From CAYLPU01 sp964385635 (GTDB lineage Bacteria; Chloroflexota; Anaerolineae; B4-G1), in NCBI GenBank assembly GCA_964385635.1, contig CAYLPU010000019.1, positions 1 to 61,035 of the forward strand: a stretch of 61,035 bases of DNA. Reading direction: 5' to 3'. Every line of letters begins with the position of its first letter. The stretch's first letter is position 1. Below are positions 7,548-16,854 of this stretch, in pieces. Both the position numbers and the translations under genes were made by a program. The notes under the pieces are model-generated. The model was not told where the DNA came from. It saw only the letters and a program-made list of their open reading frames with translations, and made no database searches.

Positions 7548-9731
7548 ATGAGTAAACAGCAGTCCCTCGACCTCTCAGACATACTGGAGCGCATCCCTCC
7601 CGACAAACGCGCCGACGGCGCGCAGGTACTCATCGAACGCGCCTATGCTGTAGCCGAACGAGCACACGCCGGCCAAACCCGCAAGTCCGGTGAACCCTAC
7701 ATTCAACACTCGCTAGCCGTGGCCTTCCTGCTGGCCGACGTAGGAATGGACCCAGACACCATCGCCGCTGGCCTGCTGCACGACGTGGTTGAAGACTCGG
7801 ACCTTGACCTGGAAAGACTGCAGCAGGAATTCGGGTCTCATGTCACGAGCCTGGTAGATGGCGTGACCAAACTGGAGCAGATCGAACAGAAGCAAATTGA
7901 CCGGTTCAGCCAGAAAAGCGAGGAACTACGCAATGAGCAAGAATCTGAAAGCCTGCGTAAGATGTTCATCGCCATGGCGGAGGACATCCGTATCGTGATC
8001 ATCAAGCTGGCCGACCGCCTGCACAATATGCGCACGCTCGCCCCCCTCTCGCCGGAACGCCGCAAGACATTCGCCCGCGAGACACTGGAGATCTTTGCCC
8101 CGCTGGCCAACCGGCTGGGCGTGTGGCAATGGAAGTGGGAACTGGAAGACCTGAGTCTGCACCACCTCGACCTCACCACCTACGCCGAGATCGCAACCCT
8201 TATCACAGAGCGTCGTCCAGAGCGCGAGGCCAATGTCCAGCGACACATCGAAATCCTCAAGCGTAGACTCGCCGAGGAAGACATCGCCGCAGAGATCACC
8301 GGCCGCCCCAAGCACATCTACAGCATCTACCACAAAATGCAACACAAAGGCGTGCCCTTCAGCCAGGTCTACGACGTTCGTGGCATCCGCGTGATCACCC
8401 AGACCGTCCCCGATTGCTACCGTGCCCTGGGCATCGTACACGGGTTGTGGAAACCCATCCCCGGTCAGTTCGATGACTACATCGCCACTCCCAAGGAAAA
8501 CATGTACCAAAGCCTGCACACGGCAGTCGTCGGCAACGACGGCAAAACGCTGGAGGTGCAGATCCGCACCTGGCAAATGCATCACATCGCAGAGTACGGC
8601 GTTGCCGCTCACTGGCGCTACAAGGAGGGGAGCAAGCGGGACGAGGCCTTCGAGGCCAAGATCGCCTGGTTGCGCTCGCTGATGGAATGGCGGCAAGAAG
8701 TCACCGATGCCAATGAGTTCGTGGAGGCGATGAAGACCGACATCTTCCAGGACCGGGCTTACGCCTTCACCCCCAAAGGGAAACTCATTGACCTGCCGGT
8801 CGGCGCGACGCCGATTGACTTCGCCTACCACGTGCACACCGAGATCGGCCACCACTACCGAGGCGCTAAAGTCAACGACAAATGGGTTAGGCTGGACTAC
8901 CAACTGCGCACCGGCGATCGGGTGGAGATCGTCACTGGCAAGCGGAGCGCACCCAGTCGCGACTGGCTCAACCCGGCACTGGGCTACATCAAGACCGGCC
9001 GGGCACGCACCAAAATCCGCCAGTGGTTCCGCCGCCAGAACCGGCAACAGAACATCGCCCAAGGACGAGAGATCATCGAGCGCGAATTGAAGCGGTTGGG
9101 GCTGGAACACCTCGGCCACGAGAGCGTCGCCAGGCTCTTCAACTACGACGAACTGGATGATTTCCACGCCGCTGTTGGCTTTGGAGATATTCACAGCCAG
9201 CAGATCGCCAGCAAAATCGCAGAAACACGCCAGCGCGAGGAGGAGCGCTTACTCTTCATCCCTCCCCCCCCCACACAGGCTATCGAAGGCATCCAAATAC
9301 AGGGTACTGGCGGCCTGCTGACCCGGACAGCACTCTGTTGCCACCCGCTGCCGGGGGATGACATCATCGGCTACGTCACCCGTGGACGGGGTGTCACCAT
9401 CCATCGCCGCGATTGCCCTAACATCCTGCGCTTGAGGGACACAGAGCGGCTGATAGAGGTCGGTTGGGGTACTCAACCACAGACCGTTCCGGTCGCGATC
9501 ACCATCACGGCCTACGACCGCACCAGACTGCTACATGAAATCTCTGGCATCATCAGCGCCGAGGGCATCAACATGTCGGCCGTCAACATGCCATCGGACA
9601 GAAGACAACGGAGAAATATCATCACGCTGTACATCACGTTGGAAATCAGCCACATCGCCCAACTCAGCCGGGTGCTGACCAAGATCGAGCAGTTGCCCAA
9701 CGTGATCGAATCTCGGCGGCATACGGGATGA
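7548..9731 (+). CDS. rel: RelA/SpoT-family (p)ppGpp synthetase/hydrolase
   Basis: 727 residues starting MSKQQSLDL; the upstream in-frame ATG lies within promoter sequence. Domains in order: HD hydrolase with intact HDVVED near residue 78, (p)ppGpp synthetase (KHIYSIYHKM near 256, YDVRGIRV near 274, KENMYQSLHTAV near 318), TGS (AYAFTPKGKLIDLPVG near 404), and a C-terminal ACT domain (near 646-727). The intact HD motif suggests hydrolase as well as synthetase function, so this is probably the long bifunctional Rel. It makes and destroys the stringent-response alarmone in the cytosol. It stands alone between a promoter and a hairpin that terminates the facing gene. Confidence 0.95.
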   Translation: MSKQQSLDLSDILERIPPDKRADGAQVLIERAYAVAERAHAGQTRKSGEPYIQHSLAVAFLLADVGMDPDTIAAGLLHDVVEDSDLDLERLQQEFGSHVTSLVDGVTKLEQIEQKQIDRFSQKSEELRNEQESESLRKMFIAMAEDIRIVIIKLADRLHNMRTLAPLSPERRKTFARETLEIFAPLANRLGVWQWKWELEDLSLHHLDLTTYAEIATLITERRPEREANVQRHIEILKRRLAEEDIAAEITGRPKHIYSIYHKMQHKGVPFSQVYDVRGIRVITQTVPDCYRALGIVHGLWKPIPGQFDDYIATPKENMYQSLHTAVVGNDGKTLEVQIRTWQMHHIAEYGVAAHWRYKEGSKRDEAFEAKIAWLRSLMEWRQEVTDANEFVEAMKTDIFQDRAYAFTPKGKLIDLPVGATPIDFAYHVHTEIGHHYRGAKVNDKWVRLDYQLRTGDRVEIVTGKRSAPSRDWLNPALGYIKTGRARTKIRQWFRRQNRQQNIAQGREIIERELKRLGLEHLGHESVARLFNYDELDDFHAAVGFGDIHSQQIASKIAETRQREEERLLFIPPPPTQAIEGIQIQGTGGLLTRTALCCHPLPGDDIIGYVTRGRGVTIHRRDCPNILRLRDTERLIEVGWGTQPQTVPVAITITAYDRTRLLHEISGIISAEGINMSAVNMPSDRRQRRNIITLYITLEISHIAQLSRVLTKIEQLPNVIESRRHTG

Positions 9732-9759
9732 AAAAACCCGGCTCCTGTCAGGAGCCGGG
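9731..9759 (-). terminator. Rho-independent terminator of the foldase gene
   Basis: On the minus strand an 11-base stem (CCCGGCTCCTG / CAGGAGCCGGG) is followed by six T residues (9736 to 9731). It overlaps the last base of rel and ends the ribosomal-protein/foldase unit. The T run exists only for the minus direction. Confidence 0.88.
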
Positions 9760-9784
9760 CTGCCTGCCTACGATCCACCACGAG

Positions 9785-10996
9785 TTACGGTTCCGCCGGC
9801 ACGCGGTCGTCATACGTTCTACGCTCCACCAGAACCTGTTGGGCATCCAACCACTCGCGAAACGCTTCTTCCCCAAGTTGCTCACGCAAGGACGGCTCCA
9901 ATTCACGCACCTCGTGGCCCACCACCTCGATGATAGTGTACTCCCCACCCTGTCCCAACACCGGTTGACTGCGCTCCTCTATCTCCATGCCAAACGCCAG
10001 ATCGACCAACTCCGCATCAAAATAGCGTTCCAATATGCTCCTGGGGGACCAGCCTAACTCACTGCCGTACCCGGCAACTTCCTCGTCCGCCCCCAACTCA
10101 TCCACCAACGTCTGAAAATCCTCCCCGGCATCCCACCGAACAGCCAGTGCCTCCACCCGTTCCTCGCTATCCACGGTCAAATAACGTAGATTGACTTGAT
10201 CGGCTGTCTCGGGAAGTTCTGCGTTCATCTGCTCCTGCAACTTCCCAATCAACAGCGACGCCTCGATCCACGAACGGTATTGCTGATCCGAGATGTCCAA
10301 GGGCTTCAAGGACTCTTTTAGATAGGCATCGTACCGCTGATTGAAATCCTGCTCAGTCACCGGGACCGCTGTTGGAAGCGGGACAGCGGTCGGCGCGGGT
10401 GTGAGCACGTCCGTCGGTGTCAAAGGAGGTGTGGCGGTCGGTACCGGCGTTGGAGTAGCCGGATTCCGGTCATATCCAAAGAACTGTTCGATCTCCTGCT
10501 GCACTTCCTCCGGCGTAACAGCGATGCCACGGCGCTCCACCTCCTGGCGCACCAACTCCTCCTGGATCAACTGATCGAGAGCCTGCTCCCCAATGGCCAG
10601 CACACCCGACGGAGATAACCTGGTCTGCAAGTCACGGATGTTCCCCTGTATGTATTCCAGATAGAACTGTGTGTTCGGATCCGTCGGATCCAGAATCTGC
10701 TGCTGCTGGAACCAATACTGGAGCTCGGATTGAATCTGCATCCTCGTAAAACGCACCCGAGCCTGAAACTCGGCCGTCCTGATAGGAGTACCGCCCACAA
10801 TGGCGACTGGTTCACGGGCATTGATGAATTTTTCGACAATGAGACCGTAAGCCAGAACACCTACAATCAGGACCGCTACGGCAGTCACACTCCAGATGAG
10901 GATCTTCTCAAGACGATTCTCCCGCTCCAGGTGAGATCGCTGTTTGCGCGTCAATTCTTTTTTCTTTTGCACCCGCTTCTTAGTCTTCTTGGCCAT
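9785..10996 (-). CDS. SurA/PrsA-like peptidyl-prolyl isomerase, membrane-anchored
   Basis: 403 residues. A Lys/Arg-rich cytoplasmic tail (about 1-30) precedes one membrane segment (about 32-54), then a SurA-N-like helical region starting near VAIVGGTPIRTAEFQARV. Residues about 180-215 are a Pro/Thr linker (PTPVPTATPPLTPTDVL), then a second helical part and a degenerate PpiC-like domain (LRYLTVDSEERVEALAVRWDAGEDFQTLVDEL) and ASELGW-type ending. Such proteins help exported polypeptides fold outside the membrane. It follows rpsR on the same strand, with a terminator right after it. Catalytic activity is uncertain because the isomerase domain is weakly conserved. Confidence 0.8.
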   Translation of the reverse strand: MAKKTKKRVQKKKELTRKQRSHLERENRLEKILIWSVTAVAVLIVGVLAYGLIVEKFINAREPVAIVGGTPIRTAEFQARVRFTRMQIQSELQYWFQQQQILDPTDPNTQFYLEYIQGNIRDLQTRLSPSGVLAIGEQALDQLIQEELVRQEVERRGIAVTPEEVQQEIEQFFGYDRNPATPTPVPTATPPLTPTDVLTPAPTAVPLPTAVPVTEQDFNQRYDAYLKESLKPLDISDQQYRSWIEASLLIGKLQEQMNAELPETADQVNLRYLTVDSEERVEALAVRWDAGEDFQTLVDELGADEEVAGYGSELGWSPRSILERYFDAELVDLAFGMEIEERSQPVLGQGGEYTIIEVVGHEVRELEPSLREQLGEEAFREWLDAQQVLVERRTYDDRVPAEP

Positions 10997-11041
10997 CTTG
11001 TTCTCTAGTGTGGCCTTCCGCTAGCAACCAGACACCACCTG

Positions 11042-11353
11042 CTAGCGAGAGGGTGCAGGCTCCACCACGAACGGCAACAATGCCAGATGACGGGCGCGCT
11101 TGATCGCCATCGTCAGTTGGCGTTGATGCTTGGTGCACGTTCCCGTCTGCCGCCGTGGCCGGATTTTCCCGCGATCAGTCAGAAAGGACCTAAGCGCGTT
11201 GGCCTTTTTGTAGTCTATATAGGAGACCTTACCCACGCAGAAGACACACTTCTTAGGCCGCCTGAATCGCTGTCGACCATGCCCCTGCCTTCGGCTCCGT
11301 GTTCCTCTACGCCCACGCCCACCACTTGATCCTCGACCCCCCTGTGTTGCCAA
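11042..11353 (-). CDS. rpsR: 30S ribosomal protein bS18
   Basis: 103 residues if translation begins at the TTG at 11353, which has GGGAGGTG eight bases upstream; a GTG at 11362 overlaps that site and is less likely. A Gly/Arg-rich N-terminal tail of about 30 residues is longer than usual. The core (CVFCVGKVSYIDYKKANALRSFLTDRGKI, then TGTCTKHQRQLTMAIKRARHLALLPF) is plain S18, including Cys residues typical of zinc-binding versions. S18 pairs with S6 on the 30S platform. Third in the rpsF-ssb-rpsR operon; the usual rplI does not follow. Confidence 0.95.
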   Translation of the reverse strand: MATQGGRGSSGGRGRRGTRSRRQGHGRQRFRRPKKCVFCVGKVSYIDYKKANALRSFLTDRGKIRPRRQTGTCTKHQRQLTMAIKRARHLALLPFVVEPAPSR

Positions 11354-11409
11354 TGCTCCCACCTCCCTGCTATACTAGCCCACACCGCCGTGAACAGACT
11401 CTATAGAAC

Positions 11410-11790
11410 CTACTCACTCCTGGCAGGAAATTCCATCGCCTCCGAGGAAGTCCCACGCCTGCTATTCAACAAAATCATCTCGTTCGCAACCAGCTCGGCA
11501 CGGAAACACTTCCTCCCCTCTTGATCCTCCCAACTGCGTGTCTGCAAACGCCCGTCGACGTAGACCTGCTGTCCCTTGCGAAGACGCTGCTTGCAAATCT
11601 CGGCCAGATTCCCCCACGCCACCACGTTGAACCACTCGGTCTCCTCACGACGTTCACCGGCCGCGTTCGTCCAACTGCGGGTAGTAGCGACGCTGAACGA
11701 TGTCACCGGCCGCCCATTGGGCATATAACGCATCTCGGGGTCACGTCCCAACTCGCCGATCACCATTACCTTGTTCAAACACCTCGCCAT
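11410..11790 (-). CDS. ssb: Single-stranded DNA-binding protein
   Basis: 126 residues from ATG 11790 with GAGGAGCG upstream; a longer frame to 11880 overlaps rpsF and is not preferred. The OB-fold is evident: LNKVMVIGELGRDPEMRYMPNGRPVTSFSVAT, then ETEWFNVVAWGNLAEICKQRLRKGQQVYVDGRL. It coats single-stranded DNA in replication and repair. The C-terminal acidic tip usual in SSB (DDDIPF-like) is not obvious: the protein ends EAMEFPARSE, so partner binding may differ or another paralogue may be the main SSB. Located between rpsF and rpsR, the conserved bacterial order. Confidence 0.93.
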   Translation of the reverse strand: MARCLNKVMVIGELGRDPEMRYMPNGRPVTSFSVATTRSWTNAAGERREETEWFNVVAWGNLAEICKQRLRKGQQVYVDGRLQTRSWEDQEGRKCFRAELVANEMILLNSRRGTSSEAMEFPARSE

Positions 11791-11833
11791 GGCCCCATCG
11801 CTCCTCACGCCACTTACCCGATTCAATCTGACA

Positions 11834-12154
11834 TCACGCAGTAGGTGACTCCTCAGGCGGCCTGGTGTCCTCCTCAGCACGTACGATCAGATGACGCATA
11901 ATCTGCTCAACCAGCCCAAGGCCGCGCTCCAACCCAGCCACTCCCTGTGGTTCCAGTTCAAGCAGCATCAACACATACTGGCCTTCCCATTGTTTTTGAA
12001 TGGGATAGGCCAGCCGACGCAACCCCCAAGGCTCGATTTGCGTGACCGTGCCGCCGTTACGCTTGACCAAACTCTTGACTCTGTCAACAACAGCGGTCAG
12101 GTCGTCTCCGTCCACCTCTGGGTGAACGATGAACACTAACTCATAACTGCGCAT
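11834..12154 (-). CDS. rpsF: 30S ribosomal protein bS6
   Basis: 106 residues from ATG 12154 (MRSYELVFIVHPEVD), the conserved S6 start. VVDRVKSLVKRNGGTVTQIEPWGLRRLAYPIQKQWEGQYVLMLLEL is diagnostic. An AAGGAGG lies about 13 bases upstream, rather far. The C-terminus is acidic and Pro-rich (EEDTRPPEESPTA). First gene of the rpsF-ssb-rpsR unit; its messenger leader contains a 5' stem-loop at 12213-12242. In many bacteria the S6:S18 pair binds its own leader to repress the operon; whether this leader has that motif cannot be decided by eye. Confidence 0.95.
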   Translation of the reverse strand: MRSYELVFIVHPEVDGDDLTAVVDRVKSLVKRNGGTVTQIEPWGLRRLAYPIQKQWEGQYVLMLLELEPQGVAGLERGLGLVEQIMRHLIVRAEEDTRPPEESPTA

Positions 12155-12212
12155 CAGACGGTATACCTCCTTCCCACGGGATTGCCCCCAGACCCAATGC
12201 TGAGAGCGGAAA

Positions 12213-12242
12213 GCCCGCCTACAGAACAGAAGCGTAGCGGGC
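12213..12242 (-). promoter_or_regulatory. Stem-loop at 5' end of rpsF leader
   Basis: In minus-strand RNA GCCCGCTAC pairs with GTAGGCGGGC (one bulged G). It begins at or next to the predicted transcript start, about 60 bases before rpsF. It could protect the 5' end or take part in autoregulation. Confidence 0.5.
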
Positions 12243-12245
12243 GCT

Positions 12246-12274
12246 ATCATAACACAAAGACGTAGATTTGGCAA
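12246..12274 (-). promoter_or_regulatory. rpsF operon promoter
   Basis: Minus-strand TTGCCA (12274-12269), 17-base spacer, TATGAT (12251-12246). Predicted start near 12239. It overlaps the gap after ychF, so the ribosomal unit can be transcribed separately. Confidence 0.65.
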
Positions 12275-12322
12275 ATGACCGCAGGGCACGCGAGGCGTAA
12301 ATACATCTTGCGCCCCACGCTC

Positions 12323-13423
12323 TCATGGGCTGAAGCGGAACAGACATACGTCACCATCCTGGACTCGATAATCACGGCCTTCAATGCGCGCAACCCCCCG
12401 CTCCCGCACCGCGCGCCAGTCCCCCGCCTCCACCAATTGCTCGAAACTCACTACCTCCGCGCGGATGAAGCCACGCTCCATCTGGCTGTGGACCTTACCG
12501 GCTGCCTGGGATGCCCTGGTGCCACGCCGTATTGGCCAGGCTCGCACCTCCTGCCCTCCCGTGATGGTAAAGAAAGTGATCAAATCAAGCACCTCGTAGC
12601 CCGCCTTGGCCAGTACCTCCAACCCAGAATCCTCTAGCCCCACCTCTGCGCGGTAGGCGGTGGCCTCGTCGGGCGGCCACTCGCTCAGGTCGGCCTCCAA
12701 TTGGGCGCAGAGGACGACGCAAGGCACCCCCTCCTCCGTCGCCACGCGGGCTACGTCCTCGGCCAGAGAACCGCCATCGGGCAGGTCCTCCTCACCGACA
12801 TTGGCCACGTAGACACGGGACCTGGCAGTGAGCAGGCACATCTCTTGCGCCAATGCTATCTCAGCCGCCCCGCCTGCCAGCCAGTCAATGGCTCGCTCTC
12901 CGGCCTGTAGACGCGCGCGTAACCCTTCCAAAGCCTCCAACTCTGCAGCGTAGTCACGTGGCCTGGCCTTGGCTGCTGAACGCACCTTATCCAGCCGCCG
13001 CTCTGTCACCTCCAAATCGGCTAGCATCAGTTCCAGGTCAAGCACCTCTAGATCACGCAGCGGGTCCACTACTCCCTCTACGTGTGCAACATCGGGATTG
13101 GAAAAGCAGCGGCAGACCAGGGCAATAGCATCCACGCTGCGGATATGGCCCAGGAATTGGTTGCCCAACCCCTCGCCTCGATGAGCACCGCGTACCAGAC
13201 CCGCGATGTCTACAAACTCGACCGTGGACGGGGTCACTCGTTCCGGTTCCACCATCGCCGTCAGCAATTCCAGCCTTGGATCGGGAATCACTGCCACACC
13301 TCTATTGGGCTCAATCGTCGTGAAAGGATAGGCAGCCACAGCAGCCCCAGCCCGCGTCAGCGCATTAAACAGAGTAGACTTGCCCACATTGGGCAAGCCT
13401 ACAATGCCAATTCGCAATGCCAT
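12323..13423 (-). CDS. ychF: Redox-regulated ATPase YchF (Obg-related GTPase family)
   Basis: 366 residues, full length for the family. The P-loop GLPNVGKSTLFNAL (about 8-21) is followed by switch region PFTTIEPNRGVAVIPDPRL and DIAGLVRGAHRGEGLGNQFL (Walker B about 72). A coiled-coil arm lies in the middle and a TGS-like domain at the C-terminus (DLITFFTITGGQEVRAWPIRRGTRASQAAGKVHSQMERGFIRAEV). YchF binds ribosomes and hydrolyses ATP in preference to GTP in characterised members. It has its own AT-poor upstream gap of only 21 bases from the sensor kinase gene, so both may be co-transcribed. Confidence 0.96.
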   Translation of the reverse strand: MALRIGIVGLPNVGKSTLFNALTRAGAAVAAYPFTTIEPNRGVAVIPDPRLELLTAMVEPERVTPSTVEFVDIAGLVRGAHRGEGLGNQFLGHIRSVDAIALVCRCFSNPDVAHVEGVVDPLRDLEVLDLELMLADLEVTERRLDKVRSAAKARPRDYAAELEALEGLRARLQAGERAIDWLAGGAAEIALAQEMCLLTARSRVYVANVGEEDLPDGGSLAEDVARVATEEGVPCVVLCAQLEADLSEWPPDEATAYRAEVGLEDSGLEVLAKAGYEVLDLITFFTITGGQEVRAWPIRRGTRASQAAGKVHSQMERGFIRAEVVSFEQLVEAGDWRAVRERGVARIEGRDYRVQDGDVCLFRFSP

Positions 13424-13444
13424 ACTGCATCACCTCATCTCCCA

Positions 13445-16400
13445 CTACCGCGAAACCTCCGCCTCCTGCTCCACCTCGCCCAAGGGCAAACCGATGTAGA
13501 ACGTGCTCCCTTTGCCCAGTTCGCTCTCCACCCATACTTTTCCACCGTGCCGTTCGACGATGGACTTGACGATCGCCAGGCCCAAGCCAGTCCCTGGTAC
13601 GTTTATCGTGTCGCGCCGCCTGATGCGATAGAATTTCTCGAACAGGCGCACCTGATCGTCCGGCGCAATGCCGATACCCGTGTCGGCAATACGGGTCACC
13701 GCCTGCTCGTCACGCACGGACAAACCAACTGTCACGACACCGCCACCAGGAGTATACTTAATAGCATTATCCACCAGGTTGGTGACTGCTTGACGCAACA
13801 ACGCTGCGTCGCCTGCGACCACCGCCACGCTCTCGGTTGGCTCTAGCCGCAGGGTGAGCCCATTAGCGGCAGCCCGTGCCCGCATACTCTCCACCGCCTC
13901 GACCAAGATCACCCCCAGGTGACAGGGCCTGCGCTCCAGTCCCACGCCGGCCTCAATACGCCCCAGGTTGAGCAGATCGTCAATCAGTCCACTCATCTGC
14001 CCAACGCCACGCAGAATTTTCTCGACATACTCGCTCTGCTTGTCGCTGAGCTCGCCCACCATCGGGAGCATAGTCGTATAGCCACGCATGAATGTCAGAG
14101 GCGCACGCAGGTCGTGCGAGACTGTCGCCACGAACTCAGACTTCATCTCGTCCAGTTCCTTGAAGTGGGTGACGTCACGCATCATAGCCACGCGGCCAAT
14201 CCGTTCACCATCGGCACTCAGGATAGTCGAGACATTGGCATACAACGTCCGGCCGTCGGGCAGAAGCACCTCTTCGGTCAACGCCTCACTCGGGGGCAGA
14301 GGCTCCTCAAAAACCCGCATCAACGCGGGCGCTAATTCAGCCTGATCGATTGGCTGGCCCACGACGACATCGGCTGCAATGCCGAAGGCTCGCTCAGCCG
14401 CCGGATTGACCAGCAGGATGCGGTCATCGCGATCGGTAACCAGGACAACATCGGTGGTGCTAGCCAGGATCGCCGCCAGCCGTCGGCGCCCGCCCTCTGC
14501 CGCCTGGAACAAGCGGGTATTTTCCACCAGCACAGCCGTCTGGCTGGCCAGTGTGGAGAGCAGGTCAATCTCTGAGACACTAAACTGGCGCGCCCCTCCG
14601 TACCCCACCCACATCACAGCCGACACCTGGTCTTTGGTGCGCACAGGCAATGCGATGGCGGCCTTGATCGGCCCGCTCAGTACCTCAGGCTCAGCCAGCG
14701 TCTTGGCCCGGGCCAGGTTTTCCACGACCAAGGGCTGCTCCAGGTCTCTGGCAACCGTGACAAGCGCGCGGTCGAGCGCCCCCAACCCTTCACGTGGCTC
14801 TCCCCGCGCCATCACCATCTGCGGGGCGCCGCTCGTCGAGAGGAGAACAACACGAGCCACCTGAGCATGGGTCGCCTTCAGTGCTCCTTCGAGGATGAAC
14901 GGCATCCCCTTGGGCAACTCCAGTGTTGCCGAAACCGCCTGGCCAATCTGGAGCAGCAACGAAAGGTCTTCCAGACGGTCTTTCAACCGCACGCGCATGC
15001 CCTCAAATGCGTCCCCTACCCGGGCCACCTCGTCGTCGCCGGGCACCTGCACCCGCTGCGTGAGATCACCCTCAGCGATGCGATCGGCAGCAGCGGCCAA
15101 CTGCTTGAGCGGTCGAGTCAGCCAGTTGGTGACCATCGGGATGACAATCACCAACCCGCCCCCCAGTAAGACCTGGAGAAGAAGCAGAGGGGTGGCAATC
15201 TGTGTGGCCTGTTCCAGCACAACCTCATAGGGCATGCGGATCACTACCGCCCATGGATATCCCTCCACCGGTAAGTAGTAAATTAGCTGACGCGTGTTGT
15301 CCCTGGGGTTGCGGCTCTCATAAGCCCAGCCCCCCAGCACAGTCACAATACGGTGACGGCTCTCATCCACGTGCCACTCAGCAAGAAGCATGTCAGAATC
15401 GGAGTGAGCCACGATACGATCTTCTGAATCCACCACAAATCCCTCTCCGCGTGCGCGGGTCCACTGCAGATTTGCCAGCACTTGGTCTATCACCGGATTG
15501 ACGTCAAGACGCGTGCGTCCAAGCAACACCCCGAAGCGGTGGCTGGTTTCTTCATCCTCCACCGGTGATAGGAACGAAAGAATGACTTCACCCCGCACTG
15601 AGCGATGCGCGGAAGAAATCTGCGTAGCCCCGGTCTCAAGCACATGTTGTAAGAGCGTCTCCTCTTGAGTCGTCAGTTCCGGGTCGCCAGCCGGTTCCGG
15701 AGGATACATCGCCAGTCGACGTCCCTCCGAGTCAAATAACAGCAACTGGTTAAAGAACGCCAACATTCGCAGGTCGCTGCGCAGATGGGCCTCCAGCGCG
15801 ATCGGATCGCTGTACCACAGCCTCTCGTCGTTGGCGAACTCTGTCACCAGCCCTTGCCCAGTGTGGATGAAGTAAGGGACGCCCTTAGAGGCACTGCTGG
15901 CATCCCGCGCCATCTCGTCCACCGACTCCAAAGTTGCCACGCGGAGTGTCGTTGCCGTCACAGCGTAAACGAGCACGGCCGTCATGGCCAGTATCAGAGG
16001 TACGAACAGGAAAAGCAGCCTACGGCTCAGGGTGCGACTGTAAGGAGAAGGTTGATGCGCCACGAGGACGGGGCGGAGACGTGGTAGGAACAGGTAGACC
16101 ACCTGTACAGCGAGTGCCGCCACGAGGCCCTCCAGCAGAGCAGGGCCAAGGCTAGCCCATGTCAACATCACCGCGTAATCGAGACCCGCCAGTCCCGAAT
16201 CGGCCGTATGAGCAAACACCGACAACAACAGCAACGGTGACGCAAAAAAGGTCGCCAATGGCGCTGCCACGAGAGGCTGGCGCACGATGAATGGCAGGCG
16301 GCCTCGATATTCCTGGCGCAGGAAAAACCCGACCAGAAAACCCAAAAAGGCAAAATAGGAAGGATCAAGAATACCACCCGTCGTCATCCCGGCGCGCAAG

Positions 16401-16762
16401 ATTCCATTGACCAACCCCACCAGCAACGCTGGCCCTGCACCCAGCCAGGTCCCAGCAACAACAACCGGCAACGCCCCTAGCAACGGTACGAATGGGTGGG
16501 CAGGTTCGGCGGGAACACTGGGAGGCGGTAGCAGGCTAGGCAGGGAGAAACTGAGCACCAGCAAGTTATTAACGAGTAGAGGAACCGCCAGCAAACCGAG
16601 AAGCAGGGAAAAGCGACGCCAGCCTAACCTCCTAAAATCGCGCCGGGAGTGGACAAGAAGCACAAAAACCAGCAGCACATAGAGCGCCAGGAGGAAATAC
16701 TCCCATATTTCGAGTTGAAGGAAGGCTAGTCCGATCCATGGTCTCCAGATTTCAAAACTCAT
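13445..16762 (-). CDS. Large membrane hybrid sensor: 7TM-like, Cache, HAMP, GAF, PAS, histidine kinase
   Basis: 1105 residues. About seven hydrophobic segments occupy residues 15-230, resembling MASE1/5TM receptor modules. A further segment near 255 begins a Cache-type extracellular domain up to another segment near 525 (PLLLLQVLLGGGLVIVIPM). HAMP (PLKQLAAAADRIAEGDLTQRV) follows, then GAF, then PAS (AILASTTDVVLVTDRDDRILLVNPAAERAFG), then HisKA with phospho-acceptor His in ATVSHDLRAPLTFMRGY, and HATPase with NLVDNAIKYTPGGG, DTGIGI and GTGLGLAI boxes. No receiver domain and no adjacent response regulator, so the partner is elsewhere. The signal sensed is unknown. It is divergent from the PP2C gene. 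Confidence 0.93.
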   Translation of the reverse strand: MSFEIWRPWIGLAFLQLEIWEYFLLALYVLLVFVLLVHSRRDFRRLGWRRFSLLLGLLAVPLLVNNLLVLSFSLPSLLPPPSVPAEPAHPFVPLLGALPVVVAGTWLGAGPALLVGLVNGILRAGMTTGGILDPSYFAFLGFLVGFFLRQEYRGRLPFIVRQPLVAAPLATFFASPLLLLSVFAHTADSGLAGLDYAVMLTWASLGPALLEGLVAALAVQVVYLFLPRLRPVLVAHQPSPYSRTLSRRLLFLFVPLILAMTAVLVYAVTATTLRVATLESVDEMARDASSASKGVPYFIHTGQGLVTEFANDERLWYSDPIALEAHLRSDLRMLAFFNQLLLFDSEGRRLAMYPPEPAGDPELTTQEETLLQHVLETGATQISSAHRSVRGEVILSFLSPVEDEETSHRFGVLLGRTRLDVNPVIDQVLANLQWTRARGEGFVVDSEDRIVAHSDSDMLLAEWHVDESRHRIVTVLGGWAYESRNPRDNTRQLIYYLPVEGYPWAVVIRMPYEVVLEQATQIATPLLLLQVLLGGGLVIVIPMVTNWLTRPLKQLAAAADRIAEGDLTQRVQVPGDDEVARVGDAFEGMRVRLKDRLEDLSLLLQIGQAVSATLELPKGMPFILEGALKATHAQVARVVLLSTSGAPQMVMARGEPREGLGALDRALVTVARDLEQPLVVENLARAKTLAEPEVLSGPIKAAIALPVRTKDQVSAVMWVGYGGARQFSVSEIDLLSTLASQTAVLVENTRLFQAAEGGRRRLAAILASTTDVVLVTDRDDRILLVNPAAERAFGIAADVVVGQPIDQAELAPALMRVFEEPLPPSEALTEEVLLPDGRTLYANVSTILSADGERIGRVAMMRDVTHFKELDEMKSEFVATVSHDLRAPLTFMRGYTTMLPMVGELSDKQSEYVEKILRGVGQMSGLIDDLLNLGRIEAGVGLERRPCHLGVILVEAVESMRARAAANGLTLRLEPTESVAVVAGDAALLRQAVTNLVDNAIKYTPGGGVVTVGLSVRDEQAVTRIADTGIGIAPDDQVRLFEKFYRIRRRDTINVPGTGLGLAIVKSIVERHGGKVWVESELGKGSTFYIGLPLGEVEQEAEVSR

Positions 16763-16788
16763 ACTGAAACCCCCTTCGATACTAAGAA

Positions 16789-16816
16789 ATTATAGCACAC
16801 CATAGAAATAATTCAA
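16789..16816 (-). promoter_or_regulatory. Sensor-kinase promoter
   Basis: Minus-strand TTGAAT (16816-16811), 16-base spacer, TATAAT (16794-16789). It lies back-to-back with the promoter at 16820-16848; only three bases separate the two -35 boxes. Confidence 0.6.
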
Positions 16817-16819
16817 ATC

Positions 16820-16848
16820 TTGCCCACACCCCCCAATACGGGTATAAT
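16820..16848 (+). promoter_or_regulatory. Promoter of PP2C gene, likely leaderless
   Basis: TTGCCC (16820-16825), 17-base spacer, TATAAT (16843-16848). The ATG is at 16855, exactly where transcription would begin, and there is no Shine-Dalgarno between. Confidence 0.75.
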
Positions 16849-16854
16849 ATATCT

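Noticed and set aside
7926..9194. 422-codon open frame on the minus strand
   Set aside because: It mirrors the Rel gene codon by codon, has no family motif and no site; high GC third positions create such shadows.
11362..11362. GTG start for rpsR
   Set aside because: It overlaps the Shine-Dalgarno that is well spaced for the TTG at 11353.
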